A stretch of 64,000 nt of DNA from UTCHB3 sp964371075 (GTDB lineage: Bacteria; Bacteroidota; Ignavibacteria; Ignavibacteriales; Ignavibacteriaceae), in NCBI GenBank assembly GCA_964371075.1, contig CAYJKN010000001.1, positions 62,001-126,000 on the forward strand, written 5' to 3'. Shown piece by piece: positions 16,132-25,388 of this stretch (within the stretch, counting starts at the first letter, position 1; each line of letters starts with the position of its first letter). The translations under genes and the position numbers were made by a program. The notes beneath the pieces were generated by a model. The model was not told the origin of the DNA, did not search any database, and worked only from the letters and a program-made list of their open reading frames with translations.

Positions 16132-17862
16132 TTAATTGTTGTGTTGAGAGATTACTCTCCTCAACCATTTAATCATCAGGAATATTGCAAGAGCTGCAAA
16201 TGATGCTGCAATAAAATTAATAAGGAAGAAATAAACCTTATCATCAAAACTGTTCCACAATCCGGAGATAACACCCGAAAGTTTATTACCGATAGCGGTT
16301 GATAAGAACCAGCCACCCATCATCAAAGCTGTAAAACGTGGAGGACTAACCTTCGAGACGAGTGATAATCCCATAGGACTGAGACACAACTCTCCAATTG
16401 TGATAATAAAATAAGTGGCGGTTAACCATCCGGCAGAGCTTTTAACATTCCCATTGTCGGAAAAGATTACTGCAAGCATCATGATTGTAGTTGACACTGC
16501 AGTAATAAAAAGTCCCCATCCAATTTTTCCGGCGGTGGAAGGTTCTTTTTTCCTTCGCCGTAACATTCCAAAAAAGGTTACAACCACCGGTGTCAACACG
16601 ACCACCCAAAACGGGTTGATCGACTGGAATATCTCGGTTGACAGAAGCACATATGCTCTATCTGTGGGAACCGCTGCCTTTTCTGCAGGTTCCATATTCT
16701 TAAAATAGCCATCTTCACCACTGGTAACTTTTGCACCGGTGGTGTCTATCGAATGTGCTGTTTTATCTGAACTTGCTGTTCGATAGTAGATCGCATTTTT
16801 GTTTTCACCATCGGTTACTAAAAGTTTTGGGATTTCAACCTTTTTACCATCTTTTTCAACTATATAAATCTCTTTGTATCTCTCCTCTGTTAAACCAAGA
16901 GGGGAGACCACAGACTCAACAAAAGCAGGTAATTGTCTTGTTGTATAATCTCTTGCCCATATTGTAAGGGCAGCACCATTTTGATGGAAAATTGCCCAGA
17001 AAATGATAACAACACCAAATATGGAAAGAAGGGCAGCGATAGGTTCTTTATCCGGTTTCGCCGCACGAAACCACAAACTAAAATAAAATACTACTATTGG
17101 GATACTTGCAAATATAAATGCATCGGTTGAAGGTGATCCAAACAAAGGATGACCCAAAAGTTTCAGAGGAAGTAAAAACCCGAGTATTGCAGTTACAATA
17201 GCAGGAAGGAAAACATACATAAAAATTTGTTTGAGTGAAGCATCACCTTGTTGAGCAGGTTTTTTGATGTCAGCTTCTCTGATGTGTTTCAGACCAAACA
17301 TAAACCATACAACACCAATCAGCATACCAACACCGGCTCCGGCAAACGCAAATCCCCATCCAAATTCATTTCGAAGATAGGCTGCCACAAAATTACATAC
17401 AAAAGCACCAATATTGATACCCATATAGAAGATATTGTAACCTGTATCTTTTAATTCTTTGTATTCAGGTTTGGAATACAGATTACCAACAAGAGTGGAT
17501 ATATTGGGTTTAAAGAAACCATTTCCAAAAATGATCAGAAATAATGAGGGCCAAAGGAAGGTATCGCCTGGAATTGAGAGCCCAAAATATCCGAGTGCCA
17601 TCAAGATCCCGCCAATTACGATAGCTTTAACATAACCCAGAACTCTATCAGCGAGTAAACCACCGAGGAAGGGAGTCAGGTAAACGAGTGCAATATATGA
17701 TCCATAGACATCAGAAGCGATTTCAGTAGTGTAACCCAGGCCTTTTGGGGCGGCATCAGTCATGTAGAGGACAAAAATTCCCAACATTAAATAATAACCA
17801 AATCTCTCCCAGAGTTCAGTAAAGAATAATACAGGCAGTCCTTTAGGGTGGCTTTTGAACAT
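16132..17862 (-). CDS. Proton-dependent oligopeptide transporter (POT/PTR2 family)
   Basis: This inner-membrane major-facilitator protein takes up di- and tripeptides with protons. The N-terminus has the POT signature ERFGYYLMLGIF, followed by a PTR2 motif region (GGLLADRVLG, GNGFFKPNIS, YNIFYMGINIGA). About 12 or more helices are predicted. Between helices in the second half (about residues 310-425) lies a long hydrophilic insertion not found in short POT members, making the protein 576 residues. AAGGA is well spaced before the ATG. It is expressed divergently from the PASTA gene and ends at a strong terminator. Confidence 0.92.
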   Translation of the reverse strand: MFKSHPKGLPVLFFTELWERFGYYLMLGIFVLYMTDAAPKGLGYTTEIASDVYGSYIALVYLTPFLGGLLADRVLGYVKAIVIGGILMALGYFGLSIPGDTFLWPSLFLIIFGNGFFKPNISTLVGNLYSKPEYKELKDTGYNIFYMGINIGAFVCNFVAAYLRNEFGWGFAFAGAGVGMLIGVVWFMFGLKHIREADIKKPAQQGDASLKQIFMYVFLPAIVTAILGFLLPLKLLGHPLFGSPSTDAFIFASIPIVVFYFSLWFRAAKPDKEPIAALLSIFGVVIIFWAIFHQNGAALTIWARDYTTRQLPAFVESVVSPLGLTEERYKEIYIVEKDGKKVEIPKLLVTDGENKNAIYYRTASSDKTAHSIDTTGAKVTSGEDGYFKNMEPAEKAAVPTDRAYVLLSTEIFQSINPFWVVVLTPVVVTFFGMLRRRKKEPSTAGKIGWGLFITAVSTTIMMLAVIFSDNGNVKSSAGWLTATYFIITIGELCLSPMGLSLVSKVSPPRFTALMMGGWFLSTAIGNKLSGVISGLWNSFDDKVYFFLINFIAASFAALAIFLMIKWLRRVISQHNN

Positions 17863-17916
17863 AAGTATCCTTTTTTTGTTGATTATTAGAAGAAACTATC
17901 TAATAGGTGAGTAATC

Positions 17917-17924
17917 CAAAAGTA
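17917..17924 (-). promoter_or_regulatory. Possible -7 promoter element for the POT transporter
   Basis: Read on the minus strand this is TACTTTTG, an exact TAnnTTTG match, about 55 bases before the transporter ATG in the 167-base divergent intergenic region (17863-18029). A TTTC about 23 bases further upstream is a weak -33 candidate. The rest of this intergenic region is AT-rich and shows no other clear element. Confidence 0.35.
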
Positions 17925-18029
17925 AAAATTGTATACAAGTAAATTACGAAACTATGATGTAATTTCTCTAATTCATTTTTTTATGATAAATTTCAATTTT
18001 AAAAGTAAAATTTCACTCAATGGTTTTTG

Positions 18030-18875
18030 ATGAAAAAAGCACAAAAAATAACTATACTTCTTAGAACCGCCTATATTGTTTTAGGTCTTTTTATCACCGT
18101 TTTTGCGATTGATAAAATTATCATGCCTTTTTATGTGTCAGGCGATGAAGTAAAAGTGCCAAATGTGGTAGGTTTAAGTCTCGAAAAAGCCAAGGAGATT
18201 GTTGATGAAAACAATCTCGATTGGAAGATCATGAATTATATTGATGTTCTCGACTCTAAACAGGAAGGTAAAATTCTTCAGCAAAAACCCGGTAACGGGA
18301 AAATTGTGAAAGAGGGAAGAGTTTTGCTTCTTTGGGTTGCCCGTTTTAGAGGTGCAAACTCGATGGACAATCGCGCCACGGTTGAAGTACCTGATCTGAT
18401 TGGGAAAACTTATGCAGAAGCAGAGCAGATTTTATTGGCGTCCAATTTGAATCTTAGACTGATTAACAACGTTAGTGAGCCGGATGGTGAAGCATTGGTT
18501 CTTGAGCAAAGCAGAAGACCGGGTGAAAAGGTTGCGGAAAGTTCATCAATTTATATAAGAATTGATATGCCTGATGATCCCGGAAGAAGCAATATCGACA
18601 CTCTCGGTTATGAATCAAACTCCGACGAAGATCAGACGATGGAAACCGATATGGTTACCATGCCTGGACTTAAAAAATTGTCAAAACAGGCAGCGATCCA
18701 ACTGTTAACTGATCTTGGACTAAAAGTTGGTACGATTACCGAAATAGTTTCTGCAGATCATCTACCCGGGTCTGTAATCAGCCAAAGTATTAGTGCCGGT
18801 ATCAAAGTGAAAAAAGGAGAGGTAATCGATCTTGAAATCTCTGCCTCTAACTCTGATGAGGAGATAATCCAGTGA
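18030..18875 (+). CDS. Membrane-anchored protein with three PASTA domains
   Basis: One N-terminal helix (about residues 8-28) anchors an extracytoplasmic chain of three PASTA repeats, starting at VKVPNVVGLSLEKA, VEVPDLIGKTYAEA and VTMPGLKKLSKQAA. PASTA domains bind peptidoglycan fragments or penicillin-binding proteins, but no kinase or transpeptidase domain is attached here. Stand-alone PASTA proteins next to rpe are familiar from Bacteroidota; the function is not established. The start is ATG at 18030, one codon after a TTG. The stop overlaps the rpe GTG start by four bases. Confidence 0.85.
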   Translation: MKKAQKITILLRTAYIVLGLFITVFAIDKIIMPFYVSGDEVKVPNVVGLSLEKAKEIVDENNLDWKIMNYIDVLDSKQEGKILQQKPGNGKIVKEGRVLLLWVARFRGANSMDNRATVEVPDLIGKTYAEAEQILLASNLNLRLINNVSEPDGEALVLEQSRRPGEKVAESSSIYIRIDMPDDPGRSNIDTLGYESNSDEDQTMETDMVTMPGLKKLSKQAAIQLLTDLGLKVGTITEIVSADHLPGSVISQSISAGIKVKKGEVIDLEISASNSDEEIIQ

Positions 18876-19528
18876 TCAAAAAAATCCTGGCTCCATCAAT
18901 TTTATCTGCCGATTTCAGGAATCTTGAAAGTCAGATTAAGATAGTGGAAGAGGCTGGTGCGGGATTCATTCATTGTGATATAATGGATGGTCAATTTGTT
19001 CCAAACCTGACTTTTGGTTCTATTATCATTGAAGCTGTCAAAAAATGCACCACTCTACCATTGGATGTACATCTGATGATAAAAAATCCTGATGCTCTGA
19101 TTCCTGATTTTATTAAAGCAGGTGCTGATATCATAACTGTGCATGCCGAAGAGGTGGTTCATCTCGATAGATCACTAAACAGAATTAAAGAGCTTGGAGC
19201 AAAAGCAGGTGTTGCGATTAATCCTTCAACCCCTGTGGAATCCTTGAGTGAAATTTTAGATATAACCGACTTGATTCTGGTCATGTCTGTGAACCCCGGA
19301 TTTGGTGGACAAAAGTTTATATCAAATTCATTAAAAAAAATAAAAAAATTAGCTGATTGGAAAAAAGGATACGATCTATCGTATATGATAGAGGTGGATG
19401 GCGGGGTCAGTTTAAATAATGTAAAAGAAATATCAGAAGCCGGTTGTGAAGTTTTTGTTGCCGGTTCATCTGTATATGGTTCAAAAAATATTAATACAAC
19501 AATAAAACAATTTTTAGAATTAATCTAA
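18872..19528 (+). CDS. rpe: Ribulose-phosphate 3-epimerase
   Basis: This enzyme interconverts ribulose-5-phosphate and xylulose-5-phosphate in the pentose phosphate pathway. It is a TIM barrel of 218 residues with the N-terminal APSILSADF, metal and catalytic motifs HCDIMDGQFVPNLTFG and DVHLMI, and phosphate-binding MSVNPGFGGQKF and EVDGGV. The start is GTG, overlapping the upstream TGA (GTGA), so it is coupled to the PASTA gene. Confidence 0.95.
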   Translation: MIKKILAPSILSADFRNLESQIKIVEEAGAGFIHCDIMDGQFVPNLTFGSIIIEAVKKCTTLPLDVHLMIKNPDALIPDFIKAGADIITVHAEEVVHLDRSLNRIKELGAKAGVAINPSTPVESLSEILDITDLILVMSVNPGFGGQKFISNSLKKIKKLADWKKGYDLSYMIEVDGGVSLNNVKEISEAGCEVFVAGSSVYGSKNINTTIKQFLELI

Positions 19529-19540
19529 CAAGAGGCTTTT

Positions 19541-20707
19541 GTGAAATTAGCATTAATTGGCGGTGAGATAATCACCCCTTTCAGAAGTGTAAAAAATGGT
19601 ACTATTGTCATGCAGGATGGACAGATATCTGATATCGGCAAGGCATCAGATGTTAGAATTCCTGACGAATGTGAGGTCATCGATGTGAGCGGTTATGTAG
19701 TCACACCTGGTTTTGTGGATTTATTGGTTCATGGTGGTGGTGGAAGAGGATTTGCAGATACAGACCCTGAAAGCATTGGCATTGTAGCCGACTATTTCTT
19801 GAGACATGGATCCACTACCGTATTAGCATCGCTGTATGCAAAACCAAAAGATCAACTTTTGGCTGACCTCAGAAGGGTTGCAGATTATATCCATGCCAAC
19901 CCGACTTCAAATGTGATCGGGATTCATATGGAAGGACCTTATCTCAATCCTGCACTGAAGGGTGCGATGAATGAAGATTATTTATGGAAACCCACTGTTG
20001 AATCATGGGATGAAATGTGGGAAGCTTCCAGAGGTTTGATCAAAATTATGACAATTGCTCCGGAACTGGATGGTTCACTGAATGTAATGCGGGCTGCTGC
20101 TCTTAAGGGAGTGGTGCTGTCGATCGGACATTCTACCGCAAATTATGAACAGATTGAATTGGCAATTGATCATGGAGCAGCACATGTAACACATATGTTT
20201 AATGCAATGAAAACTCTTCATCATCGTGATCCGGGAGTTGTTTTGGGAGCAATGCTTAGAAATGAATTAAAAATTGAACTTATTGCGGACACACTGCATG
20301 TACACCCTGCAGTTATGGAACTTCTACTTAAACTAAAAGGATCAAATGGAATAATTTTGATAACTGATTCCATTAGAGCCGGTGGTATGCATGAGGGTGA
20401 ATATGAATTCGCCGACCAAAAGATTTTTATGAAAGGAAGTAGAGCATTTCTTCCTGATGGAACATTGGCAGGCAGCACCCTGACACTCAATAAAGCGATC
20501 AAAAACATGATCAAAAAGGCAAACGCCAAAATGACTGAATCCGTTAGAATGGCTTCATTAAACGGTGCAAAAGTTTTGAACATTGAAGATCGAAAAGGAA
20601 TTCTTGCTGTTGGTAAAGATGCTGATCTTGTGGTGATGAATGATGAATTTGATGTAGAAATGACCATACATCAGGGAGTGATAAAGTATAAACGGAGTAA
20701 CGGATAA
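19541..20707 (+). CDS. nagA: N-acetylglucosamine-6-phosphate deacetylase
   Basis: This amidohydrolase removes acetate from N-acetylglucosamine-6-phosphate in amino-sugar or cell-wall recycling. Typical motifs in order are PGFVDLLVHGGGGRGF, GIHMEGPYLNP with the metal glutamate, SIGHSTANYEQ, VTHMFNAM, and the catalytic aspartate region ITDSIRAGG. The length (388 aa) is normal. The start is GTG at 19541 with AAGAGG just upstream. It supplies the substrate of NagB. Confidence 0.94.
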   Translation: MKLALIGGEIITPFRSVKNGTIVMQDGQISDIGKASDVRIPDECEVIDVSGYVVTPGFVDLLVHGGGGRGFADTDPESIGIVADYFLRHGSTTVLASLYAKPKDQLLADLRRVADYIHANPTSNVIGIHMEGPYLNPALKGAMNEDYLWKPTVESWDEMWEASRGLIKIMTIAPELDGSLNVMRAAALKGVVLSIGHSTANYEQIELAIDHGAAHVTHMFNAMKTLHHRDPGVVLGAMLRNELKIELIADTLHVHPAVMELLLKLKGSNGIILITDSIRAGGMHEGEYEFADQKIFMKGSRAFLPDGTLAGSTLTLNKAIKNMIKKANAKMTESVRMASLNGAKVLNIEDRKGILAVGKDADLVVMNDEFDVEMTIHQGVIKYKRSNG

Positions 20708-20714
20708 AATAGAT

Positions 20715-21509
20715 TTGCTGAAATCTCTGAAAATCGTTGCCATACTTAATGTGACCCCCGATTCTTTCTCTGATGGGGGAAGGTATTTTGATGTTGAGAG
20801 TGCAGTGAAACGCGGACTTGAAATGATTGAAAACGAGGTGGACATTATCGATATTGGGGGTGAGTCTACCCGTCCGGGGTCAAAAGGAGTTGATGCCGAA
20901 GAAGAGATAAACAGGACAATTCCTGTGATAAAGGGAATTTTGGAGCAATACCCTTACGCTGTCGTTTCGATCGATACAACTAAAAGTATTGTAGCAGATG
21001 AAGCCTTAAATTCAGGCGCAACTATCATTAATGATGTTAGTGGTGGATTGTTTGATCCTGAAATTTGGAAAGTTGCCGCTAATCATGGTGCAAAATACAT
21101 AATGATGCATACAAGTGGCACTCCTGACATTATGCAATCAAAAACTGATTATGTTGATGTTGTTTTCGAAGTAAAGAATTACCTTTTCAGGAGAGTCGAA
21201 TTGGCATCACAAGCCGGTGTTAAAAACATTATTCTTGATCCCGGAATTGGTTTTGGAAAGACTGTGGATCAGAATATTTCTTTGATAAAACATATCGATG
21301 AATTCTCTGAAAATGGAAATGAAGTGATGATAGGCCTCTCACGAAAGTCCTTTTTGGGCAAATTATATAACCTTCAGGTTGAAGAGAGAGACTACCACTC
21401 ATCTTTATTTGAGCTATACGCCGCAATAAAAGGAGTTTCATATATCAGGACACACAACATCGAAAATGGAATGGCAATTAAAAAAGTCTGGAACACACTG
21501 AATGTTTGA
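20715..21509 (+). CDS. folP: Dihydropteroate synthase
   Basis: This folate-pathway enzyme couples p-aminobenzoate to the pterin pyrophosphate. Signatures are the start IVAILNVTPDSFSDGG, the pterin site DIGGESTRPGS, and later blocks ATIINDVSGG, IILDPGIGFGKT and IGLSRKSFLG. The length (264 aa) matches. The start is TTG at 20715; the family N-terminus begins about seven residues later, so little is missing. The last eight bases overlap cdaA, a folP-cdaA pairing familiar from Bacteroidota. Confidence 0.94.
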   Translation: MLKSLKIVAILNVTPDSFSDGGRYFDVESAVKRGLEMIENEVDIIDIGGESTRPGSKGVDAEEEINRTIPVIKGILEQYPYAVVSIDTTKSIVADEALNSGATIINDVSGGLFDPEIWKVAANHGAKYIMMHTSGTPDIMQSKTDYVDVVFEVKNYLFRRVELASQAGVKNIILDPGIGFGKTVDQNISLIKHIDEFSENGNEVMIGLSRKSFLGKLYNLQVEERDYHSSLFELYAAIKGVSYIRTHNIENGMAIKKVWNTLNV

Positions 21510-22320
21510 TCTGTTTGAGATCGGCTTTGTAACCGTTCGTTTTTTTGATTTTTTAGATATTTTAATTGTTGCCGCAATTATCTATAATATCTACAAGTTA
21601 TTAAAAGGAACAATTGCAAGTCAGATTCTATTTGGTCTTGTTATCATCCTCTTACTTTTTCTTACAGCTCAAGCATTAAATCTTAAAGCATTAAGCATCA
21701 TCCTGAAGTTTATCTCAGATATCTGGCTTATTGCATTTATTATTCTTTTTCAGCCTGAGATCAGAAGGTTTCTTGCACTCCTTGCAACAAATCCGGTTTT
21801 TCAGGCGTTCAGAAAAGAGAAAAATAATCCCGGTCTTGTAGAGATTCTTGTAAATTCGGCGATTTCGTTATCCAGCAAAGGTTATGGTGCTCTAATCATT
21901 GTCGAAAAAGATAATGACTTAAAACAATTGATTGAAAGTGGCACCGAAATAAACGCTAAAGTCTCCACAATGTTGTTGGGTTCAATTTTTGTACCCGGCG
22001 CACCTTTACATGACGGCGCCGTGGTGATTCGTGATGATGTCATTATTGCTGCTCGCTGTTCCATCCCTTTCTCAAAAGAAGTTCATTTCCACGAATTTGA
22101 AACAGGAATGCGTCACAAAGCCGGTATGACTCACTCCATGGAGTATGATTCAATTGTTATAATTATATCTGAAGAGACTCACATGATTTCAATTGCTGAA
22201 CACGGCAATTTAATCAGAGCCCTCACAAGGGAATCACTCACAAATTATTTGAATAAATCCCTTATTATTGATAAAAATGTGGAAGTAAACCCCTTTAGAA
22301 GAATTTTCAGGAAGAAATGA
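21502..22320 (+). CDS. cdaA: Diadenylate cyclase CdaA
   Basis: This membrane-bound enzyme makes cyclic di-AMP from two ATP. Three N-terminal helices (within residues 15-85) are followed by a DAC domain with the DGA motif in PLHDGAVVIR (about residues 169-178) and SEETHMISIAEHG near the C-terminus. The second catalytic motif, normally RHR in a GTRHRAA context, reads GMRHKAG here, so the last arginine is lysine. The length (272 aa) is normal. It overlaps folP upstream and the glycosyltransferase downstream (ATGA). Confidence 0.9.
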   Translation: MFDLFEIGFVTVRFFDFLDILIVAAIIYNIYKLLKGTIASQILFGLVIILLLFLTAQALNLKALSIILKFISDIWLIAFIILFQPEIRRFLALLATNPVFQAFRKEKNNPGLVEILVNSAISLSSKGYGALIIVEKDNDLKQLIESGTEINAKVSTMLLGSIFVPGAPLHDGAVVIRDDVIIAARCSIPFSKEVHFHEFETGMRHKAGMTHSMEYDSIVIIISEETHMISIAEHGNLIRALTRESLTNYLNKSLIIDKNVEVNPFRRIFRKK

Positions 22321-22979
22321 CCTGTTGTGTTATAATCCCGTTTTATAATGAAAAAAGTTTTATCAGGGAAGTAGTTGAAATTTCTGCAGGTTATTGTGAA
22401 GCGATTTTTGTGGTTGATGATGGATCTACCGATGGGGGAGCCAATACCATACCTAAAATTCCCGGGGTGGAAATATTTACACTTGAAAAAAATCAGGGGA
22501 AAGGTGCTGCACTAAGACTTGGGTTCATTCAAGCCATCAAACATGGATTTGACACTGTAATCACTCTTGACGGGGATAAACAACATAACCCGGAATTTAT
22601 CCCAAATTTTATGGAAGCATTGGCAAACAATCCGGTTGTAATTGGGAAAAGAAAATTTGACACTTCCATAATGCCTTTTCACAGGATTTTAAGCAATTCG
22701 ATCTCATCATTTTTAATAAGTCTAAAAACCGGAATAAAAGTTCTCGACAGTCAGTCGGGTTACAGGGGTTTTCAATGTTCACTTCTCAAAGAGATTCTTC
22801 CCGAGGAAAATGGTTATATTGCTGAGACAGAAATGTTAATTAAAGCCTCAAAATATTGCGACTCTTTTGCATGGGTCGATATACCCACAATTTATGGGGA
22901 AGAAAAAAGTAAAATGAAAAATATCGAAACAACTCTTAAATTTGTTAAGCAAATAGTAAAACCTTTGGGAGACTTTTAG
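22317..22979 (+). CDS. Family 2 glycosyltransferase, polyprenyl-phosphate sugar synthase-like
   Basis: This is a 220-residue single-domain GT-A glycosyltransferase without membrane helices. Motifs include the N-terminal CCVIIPFYNE, the nucleotide-sugar site VVDDGSTDGG, the metal-binding TLDGDKQHNPEF and the acceptor-side SQSGYRGF. It resembles dolichyl-phosphate mannose and undecaprenyl-phosphate sugar synthases; donor and acceptor cannot be told from sequence alone. It begins within the cdaA stop (ATGA). Confidence 0.8.
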   Translation: MTCCVIIPFYNEKSFIREVVEISAGYCEAIFVVDDGSTDGGANTIPKIPGVEIFTLEKNQGKGAALRLGFIQAIKHGFDTVITLDGDKQHNPEFIPNFMEALANNPVVIGKRKFDTSIMPFHRILSNSISSFLISLKTGIKVLDSQSGYRGFQCSLLKEILPEENGYIAETEMLIKASKYCDSFAWVDIPTIYGEEKSKMKNIETTLKFVKQIVKPLGDF

Positions 22980-22980
22980 C

Positions 22981-23658
22981 ATGAAACTTAGATATTTCGG
23001 GCACTCCGCCTGTCAGCTCACTACTGAAAACGGAACAAAAATCCTTATCGATCCTTTTCTTAACGGAAATCCTGTCTCTCCTGTAAAATCCTCAGAAGTA
23101 GAGGCAGACTATATTATTCTAACTCACGCACATGGTGATCATGTTGGTGATACTCTTGAGATAGCCAAGAGATGTAATTCACTTGTGATTTGCAATTTTG
23201 AACTTGGTAATATTCTTGAAGCTGAAGGGCTTAGAATTCACACAATGCATATTGGAGGCGGCTATAATTTTGAGTTTGGAAGAGTAAAATTTACAATAGC
23301 TCACCATGGTTCAGTTTATCCTGATGGCAGATATGGCGGAAATCCTGTAGGGATTGTTCTTACAATCGATGGGATTACAATTTATCACACCGGTGATACG
23401 GGACTGTTTCTCGATATGAAATTGATTGGCGAGTTGAATAAAATAGATTATATGCTACTTCCGATCGGTGATAATTACACTATGGGGATTGATGACGCGG
23501 TTATCGCGGTTGAATTTGTAAATCCAAAGATTGCTATACCACTCCATTTTAACACTTTTCCTGTCATCGAAGCTGATCCTGAAAACTTCAAACGAAAACT
23601 TGAATCAGTAAACCAGGGATGTACCGTATTGGATTTTGGACAGGAAATAACACTTTAA
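22981..23658 (+). CDS. UPF0173-type metal-dependent hydrolase (metallo-beta-lactamase fold)
   Basis: This 225-residue protein begins MKLRYFGHSACQL and carries the metal motif THAHGDHVGD (HxHxDH), a second histidine in IAHHGSVYPDGR and the HTGDTGLF aspartate. These are characteristic of the UPF0173/UlaG-like branch. The substrate is unknown. It starts two bases after the glycosyltransferase stop. Confidence 0.88.
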   Translation: MKLRYFGHSACQLTTENGTKILIDPFLNGNPVSPVKSSEVEADYIILTHAHGDHVGDTLEIAKRCNSLVICNFELGNILEAEGLRIHTMHIGGGYNFEFGRVKFTIAHHGSVYPDGRYGGNPVGIVLTIDGITIYHTGDTGLFLDMKLIGELNKIDYMLLPIGDNYTMGIDDAVIAVEFVNPKIAIPLHFNTFPVIEADPENFKRKLESVNQGCTVLDFGQEITL

Positions 23659-23691
23659 TCATTATGATTTTTAGGAATTGATGTAGAATAT

Positions 23692-24459
23692 ATGCATGGT
23701 AAAATAATATCCGTAGCAAACCAGAAGGGTGGAGTTGGAAAAACAACCACTGCCATCAATCTTTCTGCTTCGCTTGCGGTTGCAGAAAAAAAAATACTTG
23801 TAATTGATATAGATCCGCAAGGGAATTCATCTTCAGGGTTGAGTTTTCAAAACACTCAACCTTCAATTTATGATCTGTTGATTTCTCAAGTTAAGTTTGC
23901 TGATACGATAGTGAAGGATGTAATTCCTTATCTCGATCTGATTCCAGCAACAATTGATCTCGTTGGTGCGGAGGTTGAACTGCTAGAGATGGAAAGAAGA
24001 GAATTTGTTCTCAAAGAGAGATTAAAAGAAGCTCGCTCAAAGTATGATTATGTATTTATTGACTGCCCCCCAACTTTAGGTATATTGACATTAAATGCGC
24101 TCACTGCGAGTGATTCTGTTCTTATCCCGGTACAATGCGAATATTTTGCTCTGGAAGGATTGGGACAACTGCTTAATTCAATTAAACTTGTGAAAGACAG
24201 ATTTAATAAACATCTTACGATTGAGGGTGTTCTTCTCACAATGTATGACAGCAGATTAAAACTTTCTGAACTGGTTGCGGAAGAGGTCAGAAAATATTTT
24301 GAAGATAAAGTTTACAAAACCAAGATTCATAGAAATGTCCGGGTATCAGAATCACCCAGTTTTGGGAAACCTGTTCTAATGTACGATGCTCTTTCAAGTG
24401 GAGCAAAAAACTATATAGAGCTCGCCCAGGAATTTTTAAGAAGGAATAGCAAAAAATAA
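23692..24459 (+). CDS. parA: Chromosome partitioning ATPase ParA/Soj
   Basis: This ATPase works with ParB to segregate replicated origins. The deviant Walker A KGGVGKTTTAINL lies at about residues 11-23, Walker A' in VIDIDPQGN, and Walker B in FIDCPPTLG. The length (255 aa) is that of chromosomal ParA without an N-terminal DNA-binding extension. It overlaps parB by one base (TAATG). I saw no palindromic parS near the pair. Confidence 0.95.
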   Translation: MHGKIISVANQKGGVGKTTTAINLSASLAVAEKKILVIDIDPQGNSSSGLSFQNTQPSIYDLLISQVKFADTIVKDVIPYLDLIPATIDLVGAEVELLEMERREFVLKERLKEARSKYDYVFIDCPPTLGILTLNALTASDSVLIPVQCEYFALEGLGQLLNSIKLVKDRFNKHLTIEGVLLTMYDSRLKLSELVAEEVRKYFEDKVYKTKIHRNVRVSESPSFGKPVLMYDALSSGAKNYIELAQEFLRRNSKK

Positions 24460-25388
24460 TGGCAAAAGTTAAATCGGGTCTGGGACGTGGTCTCGAGGCA
24501 TTGATGGGAACAATGAATGAAAGTGACTTTGAGAACAATGAAGAAAGTTCATCAAACCAACAGGCTTCAGATTCCATTAAAAAATTGTCTGTCATGCAGA
24601 TTAAGCCGAATCCATTTCAACCCAGAACCAATTTCGACAGAGAAGCTCTCGAAGACCTTAAGCGATCGATTCTCACAAATGGACTTATTCAACCGGTAAC
24701 AGTTCGGAAAGTTGCAGATAACTCTTATGAATTAATATCGGGTGAGAGGAGACTGCGTGCCTTTAGAGAACTTGGTTTTCCTGAAATACCGGCATACATC
24801 ATGGTCGTTTCCTCTGACGAAGTTATGCTGGCAATGGCTCTTATTGAAAATATTCAGAGAGAAAAACTCGATCCCATTGAAGAAGCAACGGCATATAAAA
24901 GATTAATGGAAGAATGTGACCTTACACAGGAAGAAATTGCTGATCGTGTAGGGAAAAACAGATCAACCATCGCCAATTCAATTCGTCTGCTTAAATTACC
25001 GGATAGAATAAAAGATGCACTAATCAGAGATGAGATCACTGTTGGACATGCCAGAGCTTTGATCAACCTTCCGGATGAATCAACTCAAATTTTTGCTTTT
25101 CAGAAAATGATTGACGATGGGATGTCGGTACGCAGGATTGAAGAATTTGTGAAAGGCCTGATTCGTCCTAAAAAAATAAAACCTGTCAGGTTGGTAGAGA
25201 AACCAAAGCCAAAATCTTCATCTGCCTTAAATTCAATTGAAGATTATTTACGAAAGATTTTCGCCACAAAGGTGATCTGCTCTCAGAAACATGAAGGAAC
25301 CGGAGAAATTGTTATCCAGTTTTTTTCGAACGAAGAGTTGGATCGTCTTGTTGAATTGTTTGAGATCATTGAAAAAAATCATAATTAA
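24459..25388 (+). CDS. parB: Chromosome partitioning CTPase and parS-binding protein ParB
   Basis: The N-terminus has the ParA-stimulating GLGRGLEALMG peptide. The ParB/Srx CTPase core includes NPFQPRTNF, GLIQPVTVR and the nucleotide motif GERRLRAFRELG, and a helix-turn-helix follows (TQEEIADRVGKNRSTIANS). The C-terminal dimerisation region ends at residue 309. Its last 20 bases overlap the probable TTG start of the next gene. Confidence 0.95.
   Translation: MAKVKSGLGRGLEALMGTMNESDFENNEESSSNQQASDSIKKLSVMQIKPNPFQPRTNFDREALEDLKRSILTNGLIQPVTVRKVADNSYELISGERRLRAFRELGFPEIPAYIMVVSSDEVMLAMALIENIQREKLDPIEEATAYKRLMEECDLTQEEIADRVGKNRSTIANSIRLLKLPDRIKDALIRDEITVGHARALINLPDESTQIFAFQKMIDDGMSVRRIEEFVKGLIRPKKIKPVRLVEKPKPKSSSALNSIEDYLRKIFATKVICSQKHEGTGEIVIQFFSNEELDRLVELFEIIEKNHN

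Noticed and set aside
23692..25388. Search for parS or an origin near parAB
   Set aside because: I did not see a TGTTTCACGTGAAACA-like palindrome or a DnaA-box cluster by eye; a pattern search would be needed to exclude a degenerate site.
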